The notes: generated by a model from the sequence alone, not told the origin. Shown: positions 52,670 through 63,492, counted from the stretch's first letter. The stretch: 64,000 nucleotides of DNA from Pardosa pseudoannulata (GCA_032207245.1 CM063503.1:104666384-104730383); one strand, 5' to 3'. Made by a program: numbers and translations.

Positions 52670-54090
52670 AAATTGCCTTTCCAAGACAACAATAAAAATA
52701 TACTTAATTTCGTTTCAAACAAGAAATGTAGTAAATGAATTTGGACTATCTTCTATGTAAGCAAAAACTATTCATTCAGATGGAAGATACTATATATGTA
52801 TATTTAAATAAGAAAATTTCTGTTCAATTTTCATGTCAGTTTTAAGTCTTACATAACATTTTCAAAAGTGGCATAAGGAGGATTAATACATGTAATTTAT
52901 CACACATTTTAAGCAAATAAAGTCAGTTATTAGGTTTTTTTGAAGCAATGAAGATGAAGATTCCCCCTTGAGTTTTTAAATCATTCATTATTATAGATAT
53001 ACAGTTTGAAATATATAAAAGCATTAAACCTGTATACGTTATATATCGCTGTACATGCAAGCGTTATATTTGGTATAATGTTATTAAAACGAACATTCCA
53101 AACACCTAAGTGAAAACTGATATTTTTCATATGCTCTTCCTTAATATTCTGATAATGTTTTGGTTTTTCTCTATTTCACAGCGTTTTGATATTAACAATA
53201 TAAAATTGCCTTTTGATAATTAACTTTGAACTTCTGATTTTACCCCTTTGATACTTTTATAATAGTAATAATTGCTGCATCTTTTCTAACTAGTTTCTAG
53301 CTAGTTTGTATAAACATATTTAATACAAGCTTATATATACAAACATGAATTAGATTTAAAAAAAAAAAAAGATCTACTAGCAAGCTGAGAATTCCAATAT
53401 ATAAGAACTGGTATGGGCACTAAATTTCAAGTGGGGATCTTTTATACCATTAGAGATTGCATTTAAATTACGCATTAATAGAGGTGACCACATAAGTTGT
53501 CATACCTATAGATGAAACTTTTTTGAGCTTTTTACAGTTTTATCAAATTTAACTTTATTTCAAAATAATACACAAAATTAAGCCTTTTTTGTTAAAATAT
53601 TTTTGTATACACATAGAAATTTTTGTGATATCATTAATCTTTAATTTTTTTAATAAATTATATATTCAAATACTACTTTAAATAGAATTTAAAAAGTAGA
53701 TCTGTTTTATATAATTTATATTTTAAAAAACATAGTTGAAAATAATATTAAGTTCTAAAATATAATACAGTAACAATATAACTTAACATTAAATGTATCG
53801 TAATTTATATAATTAGATATTAATGTAACAGTTAGCCATTTTTTAAGACCACAGAGAAAAGTCAGACGCTGCATTTGGTTTCATAGGTGTACGTTCCTCC
53901 ACATATACAATATACGGAAGCAAATTTTAATAAAATATATTATTTATAAAGAATCCTTTCTTGAATCTTTGTATACCATTTGGGCAAGTTTCTGTTCAAG
54001 TTTATTTAAACATTTAAGTTAAAAAAATTAGGTTTACTTTCTCAAAATATTTTCTTGCATTTAGAGTATGATTTGTTTAATGATTTCTCC
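52670..54090. other. Unannotated AT-rich DNA
   Basis: No gene recognised. Upstream mariner sequence may be present but is too decayed to read. Confidence 0.55.
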
Positions 54091-54097
54091 TTAAAAA

Positions 54098-54099
<2 letters not shown>

Positions 54100-54144
<45 letters not shown>
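54100..54144. repeat. (TA)n microsatellite
   Basis: Uninterrupted AT dinucleotide tract of about 44 bp. Confidence 0.97.
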
Positions 54145-54146
<2 letters not shown>

Positions 54147-54291
54147 TTAAAGTAATCTATTTTAAAATAGAAAATGTACCCAAAACACTGAGCTCACAGG
54201 AACATATACAGTAGAAACAGAAGACACCTAAAAGTGTTAATATAGAATCAAAAATAACTTGGGCATACCATACCCGGTGTGAGTTCTCAGC

Positions 54292-54863
54292 TTAACCCCT
54301 TCCGGTAAAATGACAAGTCTAGCTCGTCATTAGTTTTTCATTCCATACCGAACAATGACGAGCTACACTCGTCATGCGATTAAAGTTACTGTTAAATATG
54401 ATAATTTAGTTTAAAATTTCTAGTGTACTGAATTTGGCAACACTTTTATCACTTGTGAAAATCACAAGTCACTATTGCATATCGTTTATTTAGAATTTCT
54501 TGTTACAAGTCATTGCCAAATTAATGAGTCAGAATAAAAGAAAACCTACTAAGAAATGCCGTGTGTGTTACAAGAATCAAATTAAAAGTTAGACTACTTG
54601 GCGGTGTAAACAATTAAGAATTCCTTTGCACTTTGTTTTGAAAAGTACCACCAGCTTGAAGACTATTATCTGTATACCTTATTAATGTTTTGCTTTGATA
54701 TTTTCTTAATTTTACTGTTTCTGATATTATTTAACACTATGTAAAAAGTGGATTTTAATTAAGAATATGTAAGAATGGAAAATGAAACAAGTTTTTTAAA
54801 TAAAAATTAAATGGTTATTTCATGCACAGTTTTTCATTATTAAATCATACCGGAAGGAGTTAA
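54292..54863 (+). mobile_element. Internally deleted piggyBac-like element
   Basis: 572 bp bounded by TTAA on both sides (54292-54295 and 54860-54863), the fixed target of the piggyBac superfamily. The terminal inverted repeats CCCCTTCCGGTA (54296-54307) and TACCGGAAGGAG (54848-54859) match at 11 of 12 positions. Near the left end, TCTAGCTCGTCATT and AATGACGAGCTACA form subterminal inverted motifs. The interior keeps only a relic of the transposase C-terminal Cys-rich domain. Most of the transposase gene is gone, so movement would have needed an enzyme from elsewhere. Confidence 0.85.
54524..54670 (+). pseudogene. piggyBac transposase C-terminal Cys-rich relic
   Basis: Reads MSQNKRKPTKKCRVCYKNQI, a stop (TAG 54590-54592), then TTWRCKQLRIPLHF and LKSTTSLKTI. 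This follows the C-terminal zinc-binding pattern of piggyBac transposases (C-x2-C, then Y/W-x-C-x2-C, P-LC, YH): CRVC and WRC are kept, while the next Cys is Leu and the later Cys/His residues are lost. It lies inside the TTAA-bounded element in the expected 3' position. Confidence 0.75.
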
Positions 54864-54869
54864 TGTTGA

Positions 54870-55415
54870 TTCTGTGTGGTTAAAAAATTATTGAAAAAAC
54901 CTATTTGTAGTAGAATTTGTGTAGTAGGAGGGTAGAAGTCTTATGATTTAAGGCATTATAATATTTAAGAATTTACTGTATTAAAGCTACCTAGTAATTG
55001 TATAAAAATTAACCCATGACCTATAAAATAATTTCCATACACTGCTCACAATTTTACACTGTTTCTGAATAATGAAACACTGAATGAAATTTCGCTGCAC
55101 TTTATATTTGTTTTAATAATTTACTTGGGAGTAATAAATATTTTAATTCTGATATATATAGCAATGAATGCTTTAGATGTAAAAGAAGACTAGAATGAAT
55201 AATGAAATCCACGTATTTAGTTTAGAGAATACGACTGAATACAGTTGGACAGATAACTTTGGAATAATGAGGGTAATAGGATTGTTTTCCAGCTGATAAA
55301 TTTTGCTCAGCTATACTAAAAGAAATTATATTATTGTTTCGTAATATTTGACAATTTCAATAGAGCTGTGGACGTATAGGCATCTCTTGAATAGGGGTAG
55401 TGAATGATGATTGTT
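54870..55415. other. Unannotated AT-rich DNA
   Basis: No gene recognised. Confidence 0.6.
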
Positions 55416-55419
55416 TTGG

Positions 55420-55518
55420 CTACATTGAGTTACTAGATTTATGCGACTGAATTATGGGGCAAGTCCTTCGACGCATCCCATCAATCATAGACACCATTGT
55501 CTGCTCAAACTTGATGAG
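55420..55518 (-). other. Short exon-like frame, identity unknown
   Basis: On the minus strand an acceptor-like CTAGCTTTACAG ends at 55519. The frame after it reads LIKFEQTMVSMIDGMRRRTC and runs 32 codons to TAG at 55420. Codon use looks coding, but it is short, has no donor, and I know no match. Confidence 0.2.
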
Positions 55519-55759
55519 CTGTAAAGCTAGATTTGCTTTAAAGCATCGCTACAGAAATGTAACCTTAATTTGTTCCGGTTGAAGAATAGAATTTATGCTC
55601 AAATATTTTAATGCTTGGTGTAATATATATTCGACATCGCATATAAGTATAAATAAAGCATAATTCTCAAAGGTTATAAAATTAACGCACACACACAAAA
55701 AAATGTAATACAGAAATTCTAAAAGGCCGGTTACAATTGAAATTATTGTTGTATCCACT

Positions 55760-56110
55760 ATTGTTTTACATTCCCGGATTGCTGGGCAAGGAGAAGCCTA
55801 ATCAGCAAGCTGTTATAAAGTAAGATACAATCGGGCCACATTGAAGAGAACGACACACAAATCCAAGTCTAACTGAAATTTTATTTAGAAGCTGCTAGAA
55901 AAGGACATATTCACTAGTCAGCGGTAGAAGAGAGAATGTACGCGAAAACATGTGCTGGAATAGAGTTGGACCCCATAGCGAGACAAAGAAGAAATATTTC
56001 CCAGAGAAACCGAAATTTAGTCAGCGAATTTAGCTGTTAGATCACGGGAAAAACTCAACCATTTGCCGGCGACACTTCGAAAATGCGGTGAGGGGACAGA
56101 AAATTTGCAT
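55760..56110. other. GC-richer block, unassigned
   Basis: Clearly GC-richer than its flanks and open in several short frames because of that. Read on the minus strand it starts TGTCCCC and ends GTAAAACA, which recalls a 5'-TGT...ACA-3' long terminal repeat with an internal AATAAA. No target-site duplication supports this. It could also be untranslated exon sequence. Confidence 0.3.
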
Positions 56111-56267
56111 CTAATGCATAGAATATTTTGGGAAATGGGTTGAGAGAAATTTAAGTCGAGGACATTCCTTTAATTACGATATTTTGTGGATGGGAAAATA
56201 TTTGTGGGAAATTGAATAGGAGAGAGAAATTTTAAAACATTTTAAAGTGAAATATTTCTGATATATT

Positions 56268-56270
<3 letters not shown>

Positions 56271-56342
<72 letters not shown>
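56271..56342. repeat. (TA)n microsatellite
   Basis: Uninterrupted AT dinucleotide tract of about 72 bp, directly abutting R copy 4. Confidence 0.97.
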
Positions 56343-56344
<2 letters not shown>

Positions 56345-56346
<2 letters not shown>

Positions 56347-56660
56347 TTGTGTAAAGGGTATTTTTGACCCATTACAAATGGAAAATGATATACATGCTGG
56401 ATAAAGTGCAGTCTTTAAGCTATGAAAGAATACATCAAAATTTGAAAATAAAAGATGTTCACTTTATTTAGACAATACATGTTTCTCTCTCTACAGCCAA
56501 AACCTTTTACATTCTCTTAACTTGCCTTGAGGGTGCAAGGAGCCAATCATATCGTTAAGATTAATTCTATGATGACTTTTCTCAGTGAAATTAAGCTAAG
56601 TAAATCATAAGAATTAAATTTATGTCCTCGATGTAGCCAAATGTTACCAAAATCAAAGGA
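56345..56660 (-). repeat. Dispersed repeat R, copy 4
   Basis: CATGCTGGATAAAGTGCAGT, CTTTAAGCTATGAA-GAATACATCAAAATTTGAAAATAAA is the reverse complement of the R terminus at 13550-13610. AAGGAGCCAATCA matches the TTGGTTCTC region of copy 2. The homology fades by about 56660. Confidence 0.65.
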
Positions 56661-56664
56661 GAAA

Positions 56665-57690
56665 CAAAGACGACCCCGGCTTATACCGGCTGAAGCACTT
56701 AAAGACGGGTTGGCCGGAATGGGCTGGAAGGATGAAAAATAGGGGTCAGAAGTATGTCTAGCGGGGTCTTCTTTTTCCCTACCCCGTCTTATGACCAGTT
56801 GACAGTTTGATTACTACCTACCGAAAAGCATGATCACTGTTTGAGGTGTTTTCCTTAGGAATGAATTTTTACTTTATTTTTATTCTCTACGATAATTCTA
56901 ATCTTATTTGATGTTTGCGATATATATTTTGAAGTTCAGTTTAAAGGTATTTTATATAAACACAAGCTAGTTAAAAATTTTAGATTTATAGTTAAACAAT
57001 TTTATTGTTCTTATTGATTCAATGCACATTTCTGATCAACTTTTATTATTGATTCAATGTACAATGAGTTTAATTCATAATGTGATGAAGAGGAAAAAGT
57101 CACTGACTAAATTAGTCATTATTTAGAAGGGACAGAGGAAAGGAACTATTCTGTATGGTTTACTTTTTCTTCTTAGAAAGTTCAAAATTTTATAATGAAT
57201 GTTTTTTCGTAATTTCTATTTTGTAGAAATATTAATACTTTATACTAACAATTTTTTTAGTAAGTTTGCAGTTCTTAATTTAAAAATGACTTATTTCTTA
57301 ACTTCTGCGAAAACTTATAAAAAAAGAGCTTAAATTGTGCATACTTTCCATATCAGAATGTATGTTCATATTATTGCTTGAACTCATATACTAAATTTAT
57401 GTTTAAATCCTGTTTGGGAGGTAGACTGTGGTTATAGGATTCTTTAAACTAGACGGGGAATAACAACTGGAATTTATATCTGGATGGTTTAGTAGAAATG
57501 TATATTGTTTGTTGGATTCAAACACACAGACTCTGCTAGAAGGCAGTATTGTCCCGGGGAAGAGGGGCGGGGCAGACCACAAAACACATTCCTTGTAAAA
57601 ATTTGATCTGATTTAGATCTATTGAGGCTATAAGCTACAAAAAACCAATAATATGTTGTATAATTAATATATATTATTAGTAGTTGTAGA
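56665..57690. other. Unannotated DNA with GC-richer patches
   Basis: An imperfect inverted repeat (GGTCAGAAG...CGGGGT against ACCCCGTCTTATGACC) lies at 56747-56803. Near 57515-57560 the minus strand reads GTGTTTGAATCC, a box B-like motif, possibly a SINE remnant. No gene recognised. Confidence 0.45.
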
Positions 57691-57694
57691 AGTA

Positions 57695-57780
57695 TCAGCA
57701 GCAGCAGTCGTCGTCGTAGCTACTGCTGCTGCTGCTGGAGGAGGAGGAGGATTGTATTTGAGGGGGGGGAGAGGAGGATA
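57695..57780 (+). repeat. CAG/CTG hairpin followed by GGA repeat
   Basis: CAGCAGCAGCAG, then TCGTCGTCG, then CTGCTGCTGCTG: the first and last blocks are complementary and can fold into a hairpin with a ~15-nt loop. (GGA)n and a G8 run follow. No frame supports a coding Gln or Leu repeat. Confidence 0.9.
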
Positions 57781-57982
57781 CTAATTAGTATTTTATCTAA
57801 TTTAATATGGTTATGTATACACATTCACATGTACAACAATCTCTCAATTTTTCTAAATGCAACTATTTTCATTAAATCTAGTTGCAATTATTGTTCTTTT
57901 TTATTGTTTTTATTTCTGTTCTTTGTTAATTATTTCTTTACAGATAATTTTAAAACTATATTTCCTACATACACTTGCTCAT

Positions 57983-58019
57983 CGAAGCTATTTTCAACTT
58001 CGAAGCTATTTTCAACTTC
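57983..58019 (+). repeat. Two-copy 18-bp tandem repeat
   Basis: CGAAGCTATTTTCAACTT occurs twice head to tail. Confidence 0.9.
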
Positions 58020-58158
58020 GTACTTCATGAAATATATTGAAAACTTGAGTATATTCTAGAACAGTTTCCTCAGTTGTTATCTTTAGGCATTTGGACCCCT
58101 GTTTCCACGTGGGGAAGTAAAGAAACACAATCATTTTAACATGACATATGTGACTCAC

Positions 58159-58237
58159 CTACTTCATTCATGTCTCCAAAGTCCATTTTCCGGGATGAAG
58201 GGAGAGAATGAGACAGTCCATTTTCCATTTTCACCTG
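58159..58237 (-). CDS. Candidate internal or start-codon exon (79 bp), gene unknown
   Basis: The most convincing cellular coding sequence in the window, too short to show as a long frame. On the minus strand an acceptor (AAGTTTTCAG) is followed by CAGGTGAAAATGGAAAATGG. The frame reads QVKMENGLSHSLPSS-RKMDFGDMNEV and ends GTAG/GTGAGT, a near-consensus splice donor (GTGAGT at 58153-58158). The other two frames contain stops inside the exon. Codon use is balanced, unlike the AT-driven frames around it. The acceptor is a NAGNAG pair, so a 76-bp form is possible. The ATG sits in AAAATGG, so it could also be the first coding exon. The product is not recognised. No partner exon was found, as expected if introns are tens of kb. 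Confidence 0.45.
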
Positions 58238-58316
58238 CTGAAAACTTTAGGACTTAAGAGTAGCTAAATTATCTGCTCATGTCGTCCTTAAAGGGATAAC
58301 TAGTGAAGAAGGTGCT

Positions 58317-58462
58317 AGGTTTTGGTTTGGTTTGGAGCACTTCGGTCTACTTCTTTTGCAACACGAGGGCTAATGAGACTGGGACCTACTGCTTAAAACA
58401 GATTCCAAACAGCTACCAACATTCATGCCACAGTATGATTCGAATCCATGAACTACCGGACT
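58317..58462 (-). mobile_element. SINE copy lacking the box A half
   Basis: On the plus strand: GGTTTTGGTTTGGTTTGGAG, CGGTCTACTTCTTTTGCAAC, ACGAGGGCTAATGAGACTGG, GCTTAAAACAGATTCC and box B as GATTCGAATCC. The copy stops near GAACTACCGGA, so it is truncated inside the tRNA-like head. A 15-bp tandem repeat (TAAATACATTTAATG) follows at 58462-58492. Confidence 0.85.
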
Positions 58463-58978
58463 AAATACATTTAATGGTAAATACATTTAATGACAGAATG
58501 ACTCAGGCAGTGAATGTTGATATTTATTTAGATGAAATCGTGTAATTAAAATACAATAACAATTTAGATACGCACTCCAAATTAGACCATCGTAACTATA
58601 CATTATTGATCATATGGAGGTACTATTCTATCTCGACATAAACCTTCTACTTATATATGACTTGTTAATGGATATCGATGACATTTATGATTTTAATCTG
58701 TTTCCACTAGAAAGATATGATTCTTCGCTGAATATACTACATTTATTATAACTAACCCTATCAATACTGCTTATCTAATAACACCTAATTATAATCTAAT
58801 AATCTAATGACATAGCTTAAGCATTACGAGTTACTGAAAGTAAAGTGCAACAGGAAGTCTCCAAAAACAAAGATATTTACCAAAAATACAAAAAATGGAG
58901 AGAATCGTCAGAAAAATATTTAAAGATAGACATAATTATGTTGTTTAATTTGTTAGGTTAAAAATATTACACACAAAT

Positions 58979-58979
58979 G

Positions 58980-59026
<47 letters not shown>
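58979..59026 (+). repeat. (TA)n(TG)n microsatellite
   Basis: A short TA run followed by about 36 bp of TG. Confidence 0.95.
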
Positions 59027-59028
<2 letters not shown>

Positions 59029-59029
59029 G

Positions 59030-59570
59030 ACAGGGTTTAATTGATAATGTAAAATGTAAATTATATTCTAGTAATAGTTTTAGAAAATCTTTTTGTGTTG
59101 TGCATCGTGTTCTTAATTTACAATTAGTAACCCTAATTATTAGTAACAGAAGTAGTTGGGTGGTTTAAATGTAGCTCTACTTTTGGAAACAATGTCTCAA
59201 GGAGTTCAAAGGATTACGTAGCTTTTGGAGTCTATCTAGCGTTTTAACCTGATCTAATTTTCTACGTTTAGTCGTATATAAACATTTTAATCAGCATTTT
59301 CGTAATTACTTCTCTTTCGCAAACAAGCTATTGCGTGGAGATTTCGGATTGCGTGATCACGCTTATTAAAAGCTTCTGTCTGCTGCTGTCATCTGAGTAA
59401 AGGCTATCCTAGCTCTTCAGATGTTTATAATAAAGCCGTTTTACAATCCAAACAGTATCTAATGGTTAGAAGAGTTATATTTGATTTGTTTGTAAAAGGC
59501 ATCATTAATTCGTATGCATTCCCTTTGAAATGTAGTTGGAAGAACGAATCTCTTGTAAATCAGTTCTAAT
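59030..59570 (+). pseudogene. Possible decayed coding sequence, unassigned
   Basis: Three plus-strand frames in succession look protein-like. One near 59080-59165 reads KSFCVVHRVLNLQLV. One at 59289-59369 reads NQHFRNYFSFANKLLRGDFG. One at 59357-59569 reads KGYPSSSDVYNKAVLQSKQY and VRRVIFDLFVKGIINSYAF. The change of frame suggests an old broken gene or transposon. The first segment vaguely recalls the CxxHxLNL motif of hAT transposases but has one extra residue. Weak call. Confidence 0.25.
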
Positions 59571-59574
59571 CTTT

Positions 59575-60755
59575 AGGGGAAATCTGTAAAGAGTTGAGCT
59601 TCATGTTTGAAGAGGGATTATTTGTCAGAATATTTACAGATAAAATAGAGCATTAGTATAGCTAAGGAAAAAACACCAATACAATGGATTTTCCTGAAAC
59701 AATTAATCAAATGATAAGAAAAGAAAATAAACTGAAGAGTGGCTATGTTTTGATAGATATTTCTTGAGAGCTAAAGAATTTTGTTGAAATAAATAAAATA
59801 AGTTATACTGTTTCTCTATTTTTTCTAAATTCCTATTGTGGTTTTAACTCGTTTTAGATAGTCCATGGACTCTGTGCTGGAATTTAAAAATGGTAGTTTT
59901 GAAATATACTAAAGTATTAGAATTACTATGTTGTATAATGGAAATTAACAGTAGTGTTTTATTGTATTTTAACGTTTCTTTAAATTTAATTTATTAGTTT
60001 TGTGTAGTTGGAGATTCTTCCTTATATGGTTATAAATCCCAGTTGAATATTTCCTAATAAACTTAATAGTATATATCTACTGAGGACATTACTCAGAGTG
60101 CATTAGCAAAATTTAAATTTCGGTATTGTTGTAAGATGAAGATAAAATAAAGTGTTTTATATTAAATAACCATATTCTTAGGTTTTGCTATATCTGTCTT
60201 TTGATTTTAATGTTCCACAAAAGAGTGATATGTTAGGGGAATTTGTCTTCATAATACTAATAATGTGCTATTATATTCATTAGTGAAATATGTTTATAAT
60301 ATAGGTTTTATATTATTGTAGCATACGATTAAATGTAATGTTTTGTTGTAAATAAACATATCTTTATGCTTTGACATTCAATTTTTTTTTTATTTCTGCC
60401 CAAAATTGTTATAAATATACACAAAAACTGTTTTTGTAGCCAAAATATAGTCTCTTCATTTCAAAGTAATATAAAAAAATACTTTATTTCGTCTTCGTCT
60501 ATATTACTAAATCTGTGATGAAATGTTTCATTAAAGTACTGAAAAATGTTTTAATTTTTAATTGTGAATGTAATTGCTAATTTATTATTACTATTAATTG
60601 TGGCTCATTACCAAGATGAAGATAATTATCGGTCATTTTTTAAGGGAACATCATATAAAAGGCCAACATTACTTCCTAAGACGGGGCAACACAAACAAGC
60701 GTAGTGGGTCTTCATAATTAAGAAACAAGGACCAAGAAGAAGACTCCATCCTCCA
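59575..60755. other. Unannotated AT-rich DNA
   Basis: No gene recognised. Confidence 0.6.
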
Positions 60756-60765
60756 CACATCCAGG

Positions 60766-60937
60766 GTTTGGTTTGGAGTGGTACGGTCTACTCTTTTGCA
60801 ACAAGAGGACTAATGAGCCCGGGACCTACTGCTTAAAGCCGATTCCGAATGGCTACGAACATCCATACCACAATGGGATTCGAACCTACAAACTCCGGTC
60901 CCGAAGGCCAGCACCCTATTCAATCGACCGTCGTTCG
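60766..60937 (-). mobile_element. tRNA-derived SINE, complete copy with TSD
   Basis: The best reference copy of the family in this window, about 172 bp. Minus strand: head CGAACGACGGTCGATTGAAT (box A damaged), CTTCGGGACCGGAGTTTG, box B GGTTCGAATCCC, body GGATGTTCGTAGCCATTCGG, GCTTTAAGCAGTAGGTCCC, GCAAAAGAGTAGACCGTAC, tail CCAAACCAAACC. A perfect 9-bp target-site duplication ACATCCAGG lies at 60757-60765 and 60938-60946. Apparent frames through it (60773-60985) are not genes. Confidence 0.92.
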
Positions 60938-61027
60938 ACATCCAGGAATATCGCCCACAAAAACAGAGTGTATTGCGACCATTAACCTATTATACGTGCT
61001 TCAGCCATCCATGAACACGATGGATTT

Positions 61028-61096
61028 CTGGTTGGTTAGAGACTCGAACTTCAAACCTGCAGTTATGAGACTTTCCTAACTAAGCTACCACGGTTC
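61028..61096 (-). pseudogene. tRNA-Met(CAT)-like sequence
   Basis: Minus strand: GTGGTAGCTTAGTTAGG matches box A, GTCTCATAACTGC supplies the anticodon loop CTCATAA, and AAGTTCGAGTCT matches box B. The T stem pairs at 4 of 5 positions, but the acceptor and anticodon stems are not complementary. It is therefore a tRNA pseudogene or a SINE head rather than a working tRNA. It lies 90 bp beyond the complete CCAAA-type SINE. Confidence 0.6.
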
Positions 61097-61099
61097 GGT

Positions 61100-63320
61100 T
61101 TCTAAATTGTAATAGGTTGTACCCTTAAATCATTTTCTACATTAATAACTTCATAAAATTCTGTAGAGGTTTTATAGCTGAAGTATGGTAAAATTTTATG
61201 GATTAAAATTATAACTACGAATTTATGGATTCTAATTGATACATAAGCAATTTCTAAATATATACGAAGGGATCAGATTGAATGTTTATTTTTAAAAGAT
61301 ATTTGAAGTTATCTAAGAACTTTTTTTCCTAAATATATAACAAGCACGTTTTAAAATTATGTTTATTTAGTTATTGAATGTATGGCGTAGATATTTTCAT
61401 TAAAAATACACCTTAATATTTGATTAAAAAATTTAATAATTAAGATTTTGACTATAATGACAAGTTGTTTTAAGGAAAATCTAATTAGATGCTCCAAAAT
61501 ATTTTAGATGATTGTATTAAGGAATTAAATATATTTTAAGAAAATTATTAAATAGATGCAAAATATAAAATACTTTCTTGAAATTTTCCTACTTATGCAT
61601 AAATGCTTTTACCATTTTACTATTATTTTAAAATTGTGGATTTCAAATATATATAAATTGTTATGAAATATAAAATTCATTATTTAGTTGAAATATATTG
61701 TCTGTTTACATTATAATAAAAAGAAATAAGGAAGATCCCAAAATTTTCTAAAATGTATTACACTGTAAATGACTATAGCTAGTTAGTTCAACCTGCATCA
61801 GACAAATTATTAATACAAAATAAATAATTCAAATGTAATTATTGTCTTTCAATTACTATAAATTTAATAACTGGTGTTTATTTCTTTTTTAACGTCATAG
61901 AAAATTATCTTTCTTATTCATTTCAGTGAAATTTTATGAGGTAATCCGCTTTCATTGTTTTTCCTCCTTGAAGACTTTATCAAATCAAAACTCGATATTT
62001 CTAGTTTTAATAAATGTCTAGAACATATACTCAAGTTTATTGGAATTTTGGTCGATAGAGAGGCATCTTCATTATCTTTATATATATTACTCAGTCAACG
62101 ATATTTCCGTGTTTAAGTATTAATGTCGAAAGCAATTTTCATTGTCAAGAGAAAATTCAATTTATCTTAAGTTTAGAGCTTAAAACTCATGTTTCGAAAT
62201 AACTGGGACTTTAATAAGATTTCAAGCTCAGTCAAAGATGTAAAGTTGGGAGGTAAAGTTTAAATTTAAGATTTCTTTCATTTAAACTTTTGATGACGAA
62301 ATTCTTTCAAATCAAAATATTTATCTTGACACAGGAGTTTATTTTAATTGGAGAAGTTTAAGCGAATCTAAAATTTTCAAAAATTTCTACCAGCAAGCTA
62401 TTGTTCTATCAAGTCTTATATAAATATAGCTATTTATTATTTTATTAAAAAAAAGTCTCTTGAAAATCAATGGAATTCATTAACTCTTATTAAATATATA
62501 TTATTTGTAATAAATGCTTAAATGCTCATAGATGTAGTACAAATCACAGAAAATTAAGAAAAAGAAGTTGCGTTCCAAATAATCAAATAATACTCAGACT
62601 TTTGCTTATAACTTGTATTTTTCCAACTGGAAGAATTTAAGCTTTTTGTAACGTTTTCAAAACGGTAAAATGGTCATTTGTTACTGTTGAAACATTACAA
62701 CTGTTTTCTCATTTTTAAAAGTTTGTCATTTCCATTAACTCAGAGGGTTCCATAAGCATTATTTTTCCTTCAATTTGTACCAACATTCTGTTGATTACTG
62801 TTTGGAATGCTCGTGACGAAGCTCTGCATAGTTTTTAAATAGTTATTTTTTCATAAAATTAAAGATGCTAATTGTGGTATTTTGTATTCAAATAATGAAA
62901 TATTAAGGTTTTAAAATATTCTAGACAATGCAATTTTTATGTATGCATAAAAATTTTAATGCAGCTTTCATTATATGCTTGCGTTTGTAAGCTATTATAT
63001 AATGAGTAACAATTCCAAGGTAGTGGACTATATTTAAGACCGAAAAGCTTTAAATAAGGCTTGATGAATTGTTTGTTTAATAACTGTAAAATTATGGTAT
63101 AAGAGATTTGAAAATATCAGAAACTAAATACATATCGAATTTTCTTAAAATTTATTAGAAAGGATAGAAATAAGTATTAGTTGACTTCACTAAAATATTG
63201 CAAATTAAACTAATATGAAAAATATATCAATCGTAAATTCATAAATGTAGACATATATACATCATGTGTGTATTAAACAAAAAATACGATAATTTTCAAA
63301 GTACAGTGTCTTTAAAGCTA
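61100..63320. other. Unannotated AT-rich DNA
   Basis: No gene recognised in 2.2 kb. Confidence 0.6.
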
Positions 63321-63325
63321 ATCAA

Positions 63326-63397
63326 GTCATTTAAACGAAAAATTATAAACTCTGCGAACAACTCGTTTAAATGAATAAATAATTAATACATAATATC
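63326..63397 (+). repeat. Direct repeat flanking an insertion, left copy
   Basis: GTCATTTAAACGAAAAATTA through AATTAATACATAATATC is repeated at 63623-63686, with small internal changes. Confidence 0.85.
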
Positions 63398-63399
63398 GG

Positions 63400-63478
63400 A
63401 GACGTGGAAGCTCGGTCGGCAAAGGCAATGCTGGCTTTTAACTTGAGGATTTTGGGTTCGGAGCCGAGCCGGCCTGAG
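63400..63478 (+). pseudogene. tRNA-Lys(TTT)-like sequence
   Basis: AAGCTCGGTCGGCAAAGGC resembles box A, GGCTTTTAACTTGAGG carries the anticodon loop CTTTTAA, and GGGTTCGGAGCC resembles box B. The order and spacing fit a tRNA-Lys, but the D and anticodon stems are only partly complementary. It is a pseudogene or SINE head. It lies between direct repeats. Confidence 0.6.
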
Positions 63479-63492
63479 ATCCACCATGTTCG

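Noticed and set aside
55772..56098. Possible solo LTR (TGT...ACA on the minus strand with AATAAA inside)
   Set aside because: The flanks show no matching target-site duplication and there is no primer-binding site or retroviral coding sequence nearby.
60773..61079. Plus-strand frames of 70 and 76 codons
   Set aside because: They run through the SINE in antisense and the tRNA-Met-like sequence.
61028..61096. Functional tRNA-Met gene
   Set aside because: Acceptor and anticodon stems do not pair.
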